Below the pieces are notes generated by a model, which saw only the letters and a list, made by a program, of their open reading frames with translations, was not told the DNA's origin and did not search any database. From Clostridia bacterium (GTDB lineage: Bacteria; Bacillota; Clostridia; Oscillospirales; CAG-272), in assembly GCA_017443595.1 (NCBI GenBank), contig JAFSYU010000041.1, positions 27,913 to 91,912 of the forward strand: a stretch of DNA of 64,000 nt, given 5' to 3'. Positions 1 through 8,383 of this stretch are shown piece after piece (the first letter of the stretch is position 1; each line of letters opens with the position of its first letter). The position numbers and the translations under genes were made by a program.

Positions 1-3000
1 TAGGCAAAAGAACGGAGCTTGCAACATACGGCGTCACGCTTGAAAACGGTCATTATCTGGACCTGTATGACATCGCCCTGGTTTTCGGCGGCAGCTACAA
101 TTATGAATTAAACGGCAAAACGCCTGAAACCACGGTGGATATAGGCGGCAGAGTCGCCGTATGCGAAGGCGATACGGCAAAAATAACGGCGGACGGGCAA
201 ACGTACGACGCAGAAGTAAGATCGATCACAAGGATACTCGGTGATGAAAACGATTATACCGACGTTCATTTTATGAACGTAAAGGATATCGCAAAGCTCA
301 CCGGGCTTAACGTGTATTATACGGATTCCGGAATAATCTGCTTTTCCGCGGGTCAGGCTTTTGACAGCCTGCGCGGATATTACGTGCTTGAAGAAGCGGC
401 GAAGCTTTACCTTGAAGACGGCGAAAAAGAGGAATTCAAAAACAATATGTTCGTTGACATTCCGAACATAATCAAGCTGACGGAAAACAACGTCGCCGCG
501 TATTCAATGCCGTCGCTTGACTTAAACGCAAACGTTACCGCGTACGCATTGCAGGGCGTCAAAGCGGAGGTCGGGATCGGTCCGGCTATCGTAGCGGGAC
601 AGGGAGAAAACGCGGAAAATTACACGGTCGTCCGCGTGTTTGATATTTACCAGACCTGCCACACGCAGTTCAACGCCTATCCGGCAGCTGTCCGCGGCGG
701 CGTACGCGTAGCGGCGGCGGTCGTTTCAGACGGAGTGAACATATTAACCGCACCTTTCAGCGATACGACGGTAAAAGAGCTATGCGTATATGACTGCAAC
801 GGCTCGTATAAATTCAGTATAAAACCGGCGTTTGACGCGCCGTACGTCATATCCGCGGGAGCTTTTACAGGTGAGGACGATCTGTTTGCCGTCGCGTCGG
901 TAAATAATGAAAACGATACGAAGATACAGCTTTTTTCGGCAAAAGACGGATCGCCTGAAGAGAATATCTCTTTGAGCGTCAGCGGAGAAATAATTGATAT
1001 GTCAGCGGAACGCGCCGTATCCGGTGCAGAGGGGCTCATCATATCGCACAAAAACGCCGCGTACGTGTATAAGGACGGAAAACTCTTGCAAATAGAACTT
1101 GACGGAAAAGAATATAACGGCGTTTACACATCCGCTTTCGGCGGTTACGCCGCTTCGTCCGACGCGGACGACGAATATAAAGCGTTTTCAACTGTAACGG
1201 AGATAAAAGACGGCGCGGTGACGGTAATAAACGCCGGCAAAAAGGAAAATATTTTTGTTTCCACAAAAGCAAAGAAAAACACGGAATATATAAAAAAAGG
1301 ATATTTCTGGCATACGAGAGTAGAATATCCCGCGCCCGTTATGCACAAGCTCAAGGACGGTGCCACGACCGCGATAAGATCCGACGATTTCAAACTGTTC
1401 AGACTGTCGGCGGGCGGCGATGAATGCGCTCAGTACAGGATACAGTACAATATGTGGGAGCCGTGTTCCACGCACCGCTGGGGCAAGACGGAACAGATGG
1501 GATATCTTATAAACTACGTTGATCCGGATACGGGGGAATACGCGTACGCCACGCTTACAAAAAAGGGCAAGCGCAACGATTATCTTGAACTCGGCTCGTC
1601 GTTCTATAACGCCACGTACGCGCCGAACATCCCCGCGCTTGACAGACTCAATTTCTGGACGAGAAGAACGTATCTGCAAAGCCTTGCAGCGCTTTACAGA
1701 GACGCGCCCGAATACACGGTCGCCGTGTCGCCCGTGCACGAGCACGAGATAGATTCCGGCGCACAGTCCGTCGGCGACTATAACCCGGCTATGATAAGCT
1801 CGTTTGCGCAGTGGCTTGAAGATATGTACGGAACGATCGAAAAGGTAAACGAAAAATACGGCACGGATTTCAAGTCGTTCGATGAGCTTGACGCGCCGAG
1901 AGGGACAAAGCGCGGAGACTGGGACAAATATTCCACGAAGCGCAGCAAAAACGATTATTTTACGGTGTGGACGCTGTATAACAGATATATCGTGAGCCGT
2001 CACGTTATACAGTCGTACCGCGAGGCGCTGCTCGCGGGCTTCCCGCCGGAGCTGATAAAGGCTCACCAGATACCGGAGGGCGACGCGGTCGCGGGTCTTT
2101 TGGGTGAAGCTGATACGAGGATATCGCCGGTCGACGCCGTTTTGGCGGACGGCACCGGTTACGGCGGCACGAGATACAGCGTATGGTACGAAGACGAAAA
2201 CAATTTCTTCTCGTTGGCGGACAGATCGGGACACAACAACATAACTCTCGGCGAGTACAGTGCAATGGCTTCAAACGCCGGCGCCGCGTACAAACAGCTT
2301 AAATATATGTTTGATCACGGCATAGTTTTTACTCACGTTATGTCATGGGCGGGCAACGCCGCAGGCGGTGAGACCATGGATAAGAACGAGCAGTACGCCA
2401 TAGATAAACTGCAGGAGAATGAAGAGCCGAGAAGCGCGTCGTCCGGCGGCACCGGCGATATACGCGCCTACGTGAACGGCGATACGGCTTATAATATCGT
2501 TGAAATAGGCTCAAAGCCGGAAAGCGCCGGACTTTTGAAGAGCGTCAAAGCCGACGGCAGCTTTGAAGGCACTGTATATCTGCAGCCGTTCCACGCGTTC
2601 GTCGGCGTTGTCGACGTTGCAAGAGACGTTAAGGCAAACGGCAAAGGGACGCTGACATACGAGATGAAAGGCAAAGTCGACGCGGACGGAAACGAGGTCG
2701 CCGGGTTAAATTACGGTGATACAGCAGAGCTGCGTATAACGGCAAAACCGACCGGAAAGAAAGGCAGAATGACCGTTAAGATAACGCACGAGGGATACGA
2801 GCTGCCGGTCGCGGAATACACGTTCATCGTGACGGGCGAAGAGACCGAATACAGATACGTTTTCAAAAACCAGGTGTATTTGAAAGACTGCACCGTTGTT
2901 GTGGAGTATGATAAGGCGGATATAACCGACCTTGACGCAACGCTCATGTATGAGATGACGGCGAGAAAGTATTTCGGCGAGACCTCGCCTAAAGCGCACG

Positions 3001-3032
3001 AGGGCGGAGTGAGTTTTGATATAATGGGATAA
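1..3032 (+). CDS. GH42-like TIM-barrel protein, 5' truncated by window
   Basis: The reading frame is open from the left edge, so the true start lies outside; about 1010 codons are visible. The first ~100 visible residues resemble the copper-amine-oxidase-N/stalk type of substrate-binding domain. The middle (around 1600-2350) looks like a GH42-type beta-galactosidase TIM barrel: a FAQWLEDMYGTIEKVNEKYG segment followed by a typical aromatic/charged helix, and an HEHEID segment that could carry an acidic catalytic residue. The C-terminal ~200 residues are beta-rich. Fold assignment is from motif memory; the catalytic pair was not established. It ends on TAA followed directly by a hairpin terminator. 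It could also be a non-catalytic GH-like surface protein. Confidence 0.6.
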   Translation, partial: GKRTELATYGVTLENGHYLDLYDIALVFGGSYNYELNGKTPETTVDIGGRVAVCEGDTAKITADGQTYDAEVRSITRILGDENDYTDVHFMNVKDIAKLTGLNVYYTDSGIICFSAGQAFDSLRGYYVLEEAAKLYLEDGEKEEFKNNMFVDIPNIIKLTENNVAAYSMPSLDLNANVTAYALQGVKAEVGIGPAIVAGQGENAENYTVVRVFDIYQTCHTQFNAYPAAVRGGVRVAAAVVSDGVNILTAPFSDTTVKELCVYDCNGSYKFSIKPAFDAPYVISAGAFTGEDDLFAVASVNNENDTKIQLFSAKDGSPEENISLSVSGEIIDMSAERAVSGAEGLIISHKNAAYVYKDGKLLQIELDGKEYNGVYTSAFGGYAASSDADDEYKAFSTVTEIKDGAVTVINAGKKENIFVSTKAKKNTEYIKKGYFWHTRVEYPAPVMHKLKDGATTAIRSDDFKLFRLSAGGDECAQYRIQYNMWEPCSTHRWGKTEQMGYLINYVDPDTGEYAYATLTKKGKRNDYLELGSSFYNATYAPNIPALDRLNFWTRRTYLQSLAALYRDAPEYTVAVSPVHEHEIDSGAQSVGDYNPAMISSFAQWLEDMYGTIEKVNEKYGTDFKSFDELDAPRGTKRGDWDKYSTKRSKNDYFTVWTLYNRYIVSRHVIQSYREALLAGFPPELIKAHQIPEGDAVAGLLGEADTRISPVDAVLADGTGYGGTRYSVWYEDENNFFSLADRSGHNNITLGEYSAMASNAGAAYKQLKYMFDHGIVFTHVMSWAGNAAGGETMDKNEQYAIDKLQENEEPRSASSGGTGDIRAYVNGDTAYNIVEIGSKPESAGLLKSVKADGSFEGTVYLQPFHAFVGVVDVARDVKANGKGTLTYEMKGKVDADGNEVAGLNYGDTAELRITAKPTGKKGRMTVKITHEGYELPVAEYTFIVTGEETEYRYVFKNQVYLKDCTVVVEYDKADITDLDATLMYEMTARKYFGETSPKAHEGGVSFDIMG

Positions 3033-3036
3033 GACG

Positions 3037-3060
3037 AAGGGCGGGCGACCGCCCTTTTGA
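3037..3060 (+). terminator. Rho-independent terminator after the GH42-like gene
   Basis: An 8-bp perfect stem AAGGGCGG / CCGCCCTT with a GCGA loop is followed by a short T run, four bases after the stop codon. Confidence 0.8.
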
Positions 3061-3061
3061 T

Positions 3062-3265
3062 TTAAATTAAGAATTACGAATTCAGAATTCAGAAAGAACG
3101 GAGACGGCGTTTAGCAGGGGAGGGGTCTGCGCTCCCGCGCCGCCGTCGGCGGCGATCCCTTGCTGCAGGGTCCTCATCCGTCACGGTAAAGCCGTGACAC
3201 CTTCCCCCCAAGCAGGGAAGACCGAACGTGGCGCTGTTCACGCCGCGAAGCGCGAGTATAAAAAT
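3062..3265. repeat. Intergenic hairpin array preceded by AGAATT-type iterons
   Basis: The 314-bp gap (3033-3346) starts with AT-rich iterations around GAATTCAGAATTC (3062-3094). A GC-rich string of short perfect hairpins follows: GCCGCC-GTC-GGCGGC (3139-3153), CCCT...AGGG (3157-3170), GTCACGG...CCGTGAC (3180-3198) and CTTCCC...GGGAAG (3201-3220). No believable protein is encoded on either strand. The iteron plus hairpin layout recurs at 47.9-48.2 kb. Confidence 0.6.
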
Positions 3266-3346
3266 TTTAAAATCCCCGTAAGATTTTGCTCTCTCAAAGA
3301 GTATAATAGGTGAACGGAACTGCAGGACTGTTATCAAGGAGAGAAT

Positions 3347-3892
3347 ATGGACAAAGGCGCGGAATATTACAGCCGGTATCTTAACGGCGACGACGAGGGG
3401 CTCGTGCTCCTTGTGCGCGACTACAAAGACGGGCTGATAATGTATCTATACGGAATATGTAAAAATATACATACCGCGGAGGATCTGTGCGAGGATACTT
3501 TCGTACGTCTCGTAACGAAAAAACCGAAGTATACCGGCAAGGCGTCGTTCAAAACGTGGCTTTACACCATAGGCAGGAACGTCGCGTACAGCGAAATGCG
3601 GAAAGCGCACGTTCACGTTTCCGCGGACGAGCTTGAGATACCGGACGATATGACGCTTGAGGAGCGGTACGAGACGGACGAGCGGCGGGCGGCGGTAAGG
3701 CGGCTTGCAGGGTATCTCAAGCCCGCTCAGCGCGAGGCGGTATGGCTTACGTATTTTGAAGGTATGACGGTAAAGGAAACGGCGAGGATAATGAAGAAAA
3801 ACGAGGGCGCCGTATCTTTGCTTCTGTTCCGCGCGAAAAAAGAGCTGAAAAAAATGCTTGAAAGAGAGGGGATAACCGGTGAGGACATATAA
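3347..3892 (+). CDS. ECF-type RNA polymerase sigma factor
   Basis: A 181-aa sigma-70 family protein with only regions 2 and 4. Region 2 lies around residues 15-85 (YGICKNIHTAEDLCEDTFVR, then a FKTWLYTIGRN core helix). Region 4 lies around residues 115-170, with the helix-turn-helix MTVKETARIMKKNEGAVS. The start is fixed by AAGGAG about seven bases upstream. It overlaps the next gene by 14 nt, the usual arrangement for an ECF factor and its membrane-bound regulator. It is expected to direct polymerase to an envelope-stress regulon once the partner releases it. No convincing -35 box was found upstream, so autoregulation is possible but unproven. Confidence 0.9.
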   Translation: MDKGAEYYSRYLNGDDEGLVLLVRDYKDGLIMYLYGICKNIHTAEDLCEDTFVRLVTKKPKYTGKASFKTWLYTIGRNVAYSEMRKAHVHVSADELEIPDDMTLEERYETDERRAAVRRLAGYLKPAQREAVWLTYFEGMTVKETARIMKKNEGAVSLLLFRAKKELKKMLEREGITGEDI

Positions 3893-4784
3893 TGAGATGG
3901 CGCAAAGGGTACTGATGCGCCGGGATGAATATTACGAGAAAAAACAGAGCGGAAAGGTCACGCGGTCGACCGTTTCCGCAATTGTCGCCGCCTCGGTCAC
4001 GGCGGTAATAATCCTGATCGGCACGATAATCGGCGGCGCGATGAAAAAAAACGTGCTGCCCGCAGCCGTCGGAGAAGCGTCTGATGATATGACCGGCGAT
4101 ACGGTATCCGACGCTATGGCGGAAACAGATACGGCGGAGGATATAACGGACGGAGTATATCGGAGAAAGCTGGCTTCATTGCTGAAAATACAGCGCGATC
4201 ATCCGGACGCTTTCGGCTGGATATCGGTCCCCGGAACGGTAATAGATAATATCGTGATGCAGAGCAAAGACTCAAATAACGAATACCTTTATAAAGAGTA
4301 TAACGGAAACTATACGCGATACGGTTCGGTGTTTGCAGACTGGCGTAATAAAAGGAATATCCTTGAAAACAGAAATACGGTGTTATACGGTCAAATAGCG
4401 GAAAAAACCGGTATGATGTTCACGCCCCTTAAAGATATTGCGGAAAATGAGGATACGTTTCAAAATCAAACCGTTGATATAATAACCGCGGACGGGATAT
4501 TTACGTACGAGATCTTTTCGGTATATTATTCAGGCGCGGTCAATATTTTAGCGGACAAGATAGAAACGGATTTTTTTAATGATCAAGAGTTTTTGGACTT
4601 CTGTGAAAGCTGTAAAAACAAGTCGTTATACGAAAAAAACGCGGAATTTGCCGCCGACGGCAGAATACTGACGCTTGTTTCGTATACCTACGCAAGGGAC
4701 GAAAAAAACGTTATCGTACACGCGTTTTTGAAAGAGGTGGAGGTCGTCCCTGTTGATATGATAACGCAGGATACCGGAGCCTGA
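3879..4784 (+). CDS. Probable anti-sigma regulator with catalytically dead sortase B domain
   Basis: A 301-aa single-pass protein starting at GTG 14 nt inside the sigma gene, preceded by GAGAGGGG. Residues 1-30 are a short charged cytoplasmic tail, ~31-53 a membrane helix, ~54-92 an acidic/Thr linker, and ~93-290 a class B sortase fold. The paralogue at 31003-32013 gives a residue-by-residue comparison: its catalytic His222, Cys316 and Arg324 correspond here to Gln172, Tyr269 and Asn277. The fold-defining segments (FGWISVPGT, YLYKEYNG, TRYGSVF) are kept. It therefore cannot be a transpeptidase. By position it is probably the anti-sigma factor for the upstream sigma factor, using the pseudo-sortase as an extracellular sensor. 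That role is inference; the cytoplasmic tail is too short to show a known anti-sigma domain. Confidence 0.75.
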   Translation: MRTYNEMAQRVLMRRDEYYEKKQSGKVTRSTVSAIVAASVTAVIILIGTIIGGAMKKNVLPAAVGEASDDMTGDTVSDAMAETDTAEDITDGVYRRKLASLLKIQRDHPDAFGWISVPGTVIDNIVMQSKDSNNEYLYKEYNGNYTRYGSVFADWRNKRNILENRNTVLYGQIAEKTGMMFTPLKDIAENEDTFQNQTVDIITADGIFTYEIFSVYYSGAVNILADKIETDFFNDQEFLDFCESCKNKSLYEKNAEFAADGRILTLVSYTYARDEKNVIVHAFLKEVEVVPVDMITQDTGA

Positions 4785-4794
4785 TATCCGGCGA

Positions 4795-4818
4795 AAGGCG
4801 GGGAGACCCGTCTTTTTT
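4795..4818 (+). terminator. Terminator after the pseudo-sortase gene
   Basis: An AAGGCGGG / CCCGTCTT stem (one G-T pair) with a GAGA loop is followed by a run of six T. Confidence 0.8.
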
Positions 4819-4888
4819 GACTTTTGTACCGTCCGGGTTTTAAGATCTTGTTAATATCCGGAATTGCCGGCGCGGTGCAAATATACAC

Positions 4889-4917
4889 TTGACTTTTTTT
4901 GAAAAAAATGATATACT
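4889..4917 (+). promoter_or_regulatory. Sigma-A type promoter for the barnase operon
   Basis: TTGACT, a 17-bp spacer and TATACT lie 25 bp upstream of the chosen ATG. Confidence 0.8.
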
Positions 4918-4941
4918 TTGTATAAATCGAGAGGTGTTGTA

Positions 4942-5481
4942 ATGAAAGATCTGATCAAACGAATTTCCGCTTTGGCGGTGTTTTGCACGCTGCTGTTTAC
5001 GTTCTCCGCGTGCCTTGATATAACGGGATTTGAAACGGTCACGGACAGCGGACTTGAAATAGTTACGGAAAGCGGTACCGCGACCGCGGCGGATGATACC
5101 GTGACGGAAGCGCAGACGGCGACGACGCCGGAGGAAGAACGGCTTCCGAAGGACGGCTCTTATACGAGGAAGGAGGACGTTGCTCTTTACCTTAAGTTTT
5201 ACGGAAAGCTCCCGTCAAACTTCATAACGAAGGAAGATGCGAAAAAGCTCGGCTGGCCCGGCGGCGGACTTGACGGTTACGCGGACGGCAAATGCATAGG
5301 CGGCGACTATTTCGGAAATTACGATGGAAAGCTGCCGAAAAAGCAGGGCAGAAAATATTACGAATGTGATATAGACACGCTCGGCGCGGATTCCCGCGGC
5401 GATAAGCGGATAGTTTATTCAAACGACGGGCTGATCTTCTATACGGGGGATCACTATGAGACGTTTGAACAGTTATATTGA
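4942..5481 (+). CDS. Lipoprotein barnase-family ribonuclease
   Basis: A 179-aa protein. The ATG at 4942 is preferred to 4918 because GAGAGGTG precedes it and it gives a clean lipoprotein signal (lipobox FSAC, Cys24). A Thr/Glu-rich spacer (~25-68) leads to a full guanyl-specific RNase N1/barnase domain (~72-179). All barnase active-site positions can be matched: Lys97 (barnase K27), Glu141 (E73), Arg152 (R83), Arg156 (R87) and His171 (H102), with the IGGDYFGN and DHYETF motifs retained. It should cleave single-stranded RNA at guanines, outside the membrane. Its inhibitor follows immediately. Possible roles are nutrient RNA scavenging or competition with neighbouring cells; which of these is not visible from sequence. 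Confidence 0.92.
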   Translation: MKDLIKRISALAVFCTLLFTFSACLDITGFETVTDSGLEIVTESGTATAADDTVTEAQTATTPEEERLPKDGSYTRKEDVALYLKFYGKLPSNFITKEDAKKLGWPGGGLDGYADGKCIGGDYFGNYDGKLPKKQGRKYYECDIDTLGADSRGDKRIVYSNDGLIFYTGDHYETFEQLY

Positions 5482-5488
5482 GGTGGAT

Positions 5489-5767
5489 ATGCAGAGGATA
5501 GAAAAAATAACCGTTGACGCCGCCGCTTTTACGGATACCGCGTCGACACACGCGGCGCTGCGTGCCGCAATAGGCGAAAAAGGCTACGCGGGCTCAAATC
5601 TTGACGCTCTTCACGACGTACTGACGAGCATCGGCAGACGGACGAGGATAACCGTTACAAATTACAGAGCGGCTGAGGAAAATCTCGGAGAATACGCGGA
5701 AAAGCTGGCGCTGGTGCTTGCGGTCTCCGCCTCGTCAAATCCCGTGCTCACGGTGGTTTTTGAATGA
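5489..5767 (+). CDS. Barstar-family ribonuclease inhibitor
   Basis: A 92-aa cytoplasmic protein with no signal peptide, the same size as barstar (~90 aa). The hallmark helix segment YAGSNLDALHDVL matches the barstar barnase-binding helix, keeping the aspartates equivalent to Asp35 and Asp39; the Trp38 position is His. ATG 5489 is chosen because GAGGTGG lies just upstream and the product length then fits; an upstream ATG at 5456 would overlap the nuclease. It begins 7 nt after the barnase stop, so the two are co-transcribed. It should protect the producer from nuclease that folds before export. Confidence 0.88.
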   Translation: MQRIEKITVDAAAFTDTASTHAALRAAIGEKGYAGSNLDALHDVLTSIGRRTRITVTNYRAAEENLGEYAEKLALVLAVSASSNPVLTVVFE

Positions 5768-5768
5768 T

Positions 5769-6041
5769 ATGAGTTTTAAAAAACTTTTATCCGTCTTTAT
5801 TGCGGCGACGATCGTGTTTACGCCTCTTTTTTCCGTTTGCGTCTTTGCCGGAGCGGAAACCCCGGCGAGTCAGAGAGCGGGATCTGCGGAGCCTGAAATA
5901 ACGGCGGAAACGGACGTATCGGAAAAAGCTTCCGCAGCCGTAACGGCGCTCACGGTGCTTGCCGTATTCCTGTTTGCGGTGATCGCGGCGACCTCCGTGC
6001 TTCTGATAGTTATGATAAAGAAAAACGCCGCGAAAAAATAG
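5769..6041 (+). CDS. Small exported single-pass membrane protein
   Basis: A 90-aa protein of unknown function. It has an N-terminal signal peptide (~1-27, ending near FAGA), a 25-residue Ala/Glu/Thr-rich extracellular stretch, a membrane helix (~54-82) and a short Lys-rich tail. The ATG sits 1 nt after the barstar stop, so translation is probably coupled. The context suggests an accessory role for the barnase/barstar unit, but nothing in the sequence proves it. Confidence 0.65.
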   Translation: MSFKKLLSVFIAATIVFTPLFSVCVFAGAETPASQRAGSAEPEITAETDVSEKASAAVTALTVLAVFLFAVIAATSVLLIVMIKKNAAKK

Positions 6042-6062
6042 GCGTTTTATAATAATGCCGCA

Positions 6063-6095
6063 GCGCCCCGTGTCATATCGCGGGGCGTCGTTAAT
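6063..6095 (+). terminator. Terminator of the barnase-barstar operon
   Basis: CGCCCCG / CGGGGCG stem with a ~10-nt loop, followed by an AT-rich but not strictly T-only tail. Confidence 0.6.
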
Positions 6096-6121
6096 TATTT
6101 AGTAAATTAAGTATTTGGCTA

Positions 6122-6150
6122 TTGACTTTTTTATTTATATCTGTTATAAT
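6122..6150 (+). promoter_or_regulatory. Strong sigma-A type promoter for the ABC exporter operon
   Basis: TTGACT, a 17-bp spacer and a perfect TATAAT, about 50 bp before the first start codon. Confidence 0.85.
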
Positions 6151-6198
6151 CAAAAAATGCCTGTATCAGTTGATAAATAAAAAAGAAAGGATCGCGGT

Positions 6199-6612
6199 AT
6201 GAAAAAATTTTGGCAGTACGTGCTGAACTTTGTTTTGAGCCTGCTTTTCCACTGGTACTGGAGCATACCGGCGTGGATCCTTCTGATACTTCATTTTATA
6301 TTCGGCATTTCGGTGTGGTGGTCCGTCGGCGCGTTTGTTTTATACGTTATAGGCGTCCGCGTATTCGTACACGCGGTCGGTTGGCTCGTACATATGGGCA
6401 ACGAGGATGAAAAACCGCAGAAAAACAAAAATCCGTATTCAACAAGGATAAAAAAGTACGCGGAGATCGTAAATACGGACACGGCGGAAAGCAAAGGATC
6501 ACAGCCCGCCGCGTCAAAGAAAAATACTGAAAGCAAGTATGCGGACACTGCGGAAAACAAAGGTCCGTGTTCAATGGAAATAAGAGAAAGAGAAAACAAT
6601 GATATTCGGTAA
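6199..6612 (+). CDS. Two-helix membrane protein ahead of the ABC exporter
   Basis: A 137-aa protein that I do not recognise. Residues ~1-70 contain two Trp-rich hydrophobic helices. The rest is a charged cytoplasmic tail with an imperfect internal repeat (DTAESKG..., DTAENKG...) around residues 95-125. AAAGAAAGG precedes the ATG. It overlaps the first exporter gene by 14 nt, so it belongs to that transcription unit and may be an accessory or regulator of the exporter. Confidence 0.7.
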   Translation: MKKFWQYVLNFVLSLLFHWYWSIPAWILLILHFIFGISVWWSVGAFVLYVIGVRVFVHAVGWLVHMGNEDEKPQKNKNPYSTRIKKYAEIVNTDTAESKGSQPAASKKNTESKYADTAENKGPCSMEIRERENNDIR

Positions 6613-8383
6613 GTATGTAAACAGATATTACGTCAAATATCTCGGCTGGCTTCTGTTCGGTATAGTTTCGCTGTTCGTTGTGGACAGCGTTCAGCTTATC
6701 GTTCCGGAGCTTTACCGCACCGCGCTGAACGGCATAATATACGGAGAAGTTGAAATAAACGGCGTTATGCGCGCGTTTGATATGGACGTTTTGCTTGACA
6801 ACGTGTGTCTGCCGCTTTTGTTCATCATACTTTCGCTCATTATAGGGCGTTTCGTATGGCGTATATGCTTTTTCGGCTCAGCGGTAAAAATGGAAACGGA
6901 TCTGAGATCGCTTATGTTCGATCACTGCAAGGAGCTTTCGCAGCAGTTTTACAACGAGAACAAAGTCGGCGGACTTATGTCGCTTTTCACAAACGATCTT
7001 GAGACGGTTCAGGACTGCTTCGGCGGCGGTATACTGATGGCGGCGGACGCGTCGCTTCTCGGTGTGCTTGCCGTTTACAAAATGGCGCGGATGAACATAT
7101 GGCTCACGCTCTTTGCGCTTATACCTATGGCGTTGCTCGGCGCCGTAGGCACCATCGTAGGCAAGACGATGACGAAGCGCTGGGACAGCAGGCAGGAGGC
7201 GTTTTCAAGGCTTTCCGACTTTTCGCAGGAGAGTTTTTCCGGCATATCCGTCATAAAAGCGTTTGTAAGAGAAACGCGCGAACTTATGGCTTTCAGAAAG
7301 CTGAACCGTGAAAACGAGGACGCGAACGTCAGCTACGTGCGCGTATCCGTGCTTCTGAACATCCTCGTAACGCTTTTTGTTGAATCCGTTGTATGCATCA
7401 TATTCGGATACGGCGGATATCTTGTATATTCCGGCGTGTTCAACGTAGGTCTTTTAATAGAGTTTTCCGGTTATTTCACCTCGGTCGTCTGGCCTATAAT
7501 GGCGATAGCGGAGCTTATAGATATGAGCTCACGGGGCAAGGCGTCGCTTAAGCGCATTACCGACCTTATAGACGCGGACGTTGACGTCAAGGACAAAGAA
7601 AACGTGACTGATCCCGGAGAAATAAAGGGCGAGATCGAGTTTAGAAACCTTACGTTTACGTATCCCGGCGCGACAAAACCGTCTTTAAAAAACGTTTCGT
7701 TTAAAATAAACGCGGGAGAAAGCGTCGGTATAATAGGCAAGACGGGATCCGGAAAAACGACGGTAGCCGATCTGATACTCCGTCAGTACAACGTGGACGA
7801 CGGGATGATATTCATAGACGGGCACGATATAAATACGATACCGCTGAAGGTGATGCGCCGTTATTCGGCGTACGTTCCGCAGGACAACTTCCTGTTCAGC
7901 GATACGATAGAGCGCAATATCGCCTTTGCCGTTGACGGTTATTCGGACGAGCAGATACAGACCGCGGCGGCTTACGCCGGAGTCCACGACGATATAGCGG
8001 AATTTCCGGAAAAATACAAAACCGTATTAGGCGAGCGCGGCGTAACTGTATCCGGCGGACAGAAGCAGAGGATCTCCATAGCACGCGCGCTTATGAAGGA
8101 CGCTTCAATAATCATAATGGACGACGCGGTGTCCGCCGTTGACACCAAAACGGAGGAACAGATACTTGACGCGTTAAAGACCGTCAGAGCCGGTAAAACG
8201 ACAATGATGATAGCGCACCGCGTCAGCACCGTTGAAGATATGGACAAAATAATTTACGTAGAAGACGGAACAGTCACCGCCGTTGGTACGCACGAGCAGC
8301 TTTACGAAAGCTGCGAGGCTTACAGAAAAACGGTGGAGCTGCAGCGTCTTGAAGAAGAGAGGAGGGAAGATCTCAATGCGTGA
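6599..8383 (+). CDS. ABC exporter half-transporter (degenerate-site subunit)
   Basis: A 594-aa fusion of a six-helix type IV exporter membrane domain (~15-320) and an ATPase domain (~350-594). Walker A is GKTGSGKTT, the signature VSGGQKQR is intact, but Walker B reads IIMDDAVSAVD, so the catalytic Glu is Asp. Such a substitution is typical of one half of heterodimeric exporters (TM287/288, BmrCD type). It overlaps the second half-transporter by 8 nt. Substrate cannot be read from sequence; members export drugs, lipids or peptides. Confidence 0.9.
   Translation: MIFGKYVNRYYVKYLGWLLFGIVSLFVVDSVQLIVPELYRTALNGIIYGEVEINGVMRAFDMDVLLDNVCLPLLFIILSLIIGRFVWRICFFGSAVKMETDLRSLMFDHCKELSQQFYNENKVGGLMSLFTNDLETVQDCFGGGILMAADASLLGVLAVYKMARMNIWLTLFALIPMALLGAVGTIVGKTMTKRWDSRQEAFSRLSDFSQESFSGISVIKAFVRETRELMAFRKLNRENEDANVSYVRVSVLLNILVTLFVESVVCIIFGYGGYLVYSGVFNVGLLIEFSGYFTSVVWPIMAIAELIDMSSRGKASLKRITDLIDADVDVKDKENVTDPGEIKGEIEFRNLTFTYPGATKPSLKNVSFKINAGESVGIIGKTGSGKTTVADLILRQYNVDDGMIFIDGHDINTIPLKVMRRYSAYVPQDNFLFSDTIERNIAFAVDGYSDEQIQTAAAYAGVHDDIAEFPEKYKTVLGERGVTVSGGQKQRISIARALMKDASIIIMDDAVSAVDTKTEEQILDALKTVRAGKTTMMIAHRVSTVEDMDKIIYVEDGTVTAVGTHEQLYESCEAYRKTVELQRLEEERREDLNA

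Noticed and set aside
1188..2234. Long minus-strand open frame of 348 codons
   Set aside because: It lies antisense to the GH42-like gene, has an Arg-rich composition from reversed codons, and has no domain or ribosome binding site.
3089..3337. Minus-strand 82-codon frame in the first intergenic repeat
   Set aside because: It reads through iterons and hairpins with an Arg-rich product and no ribosome binding site.
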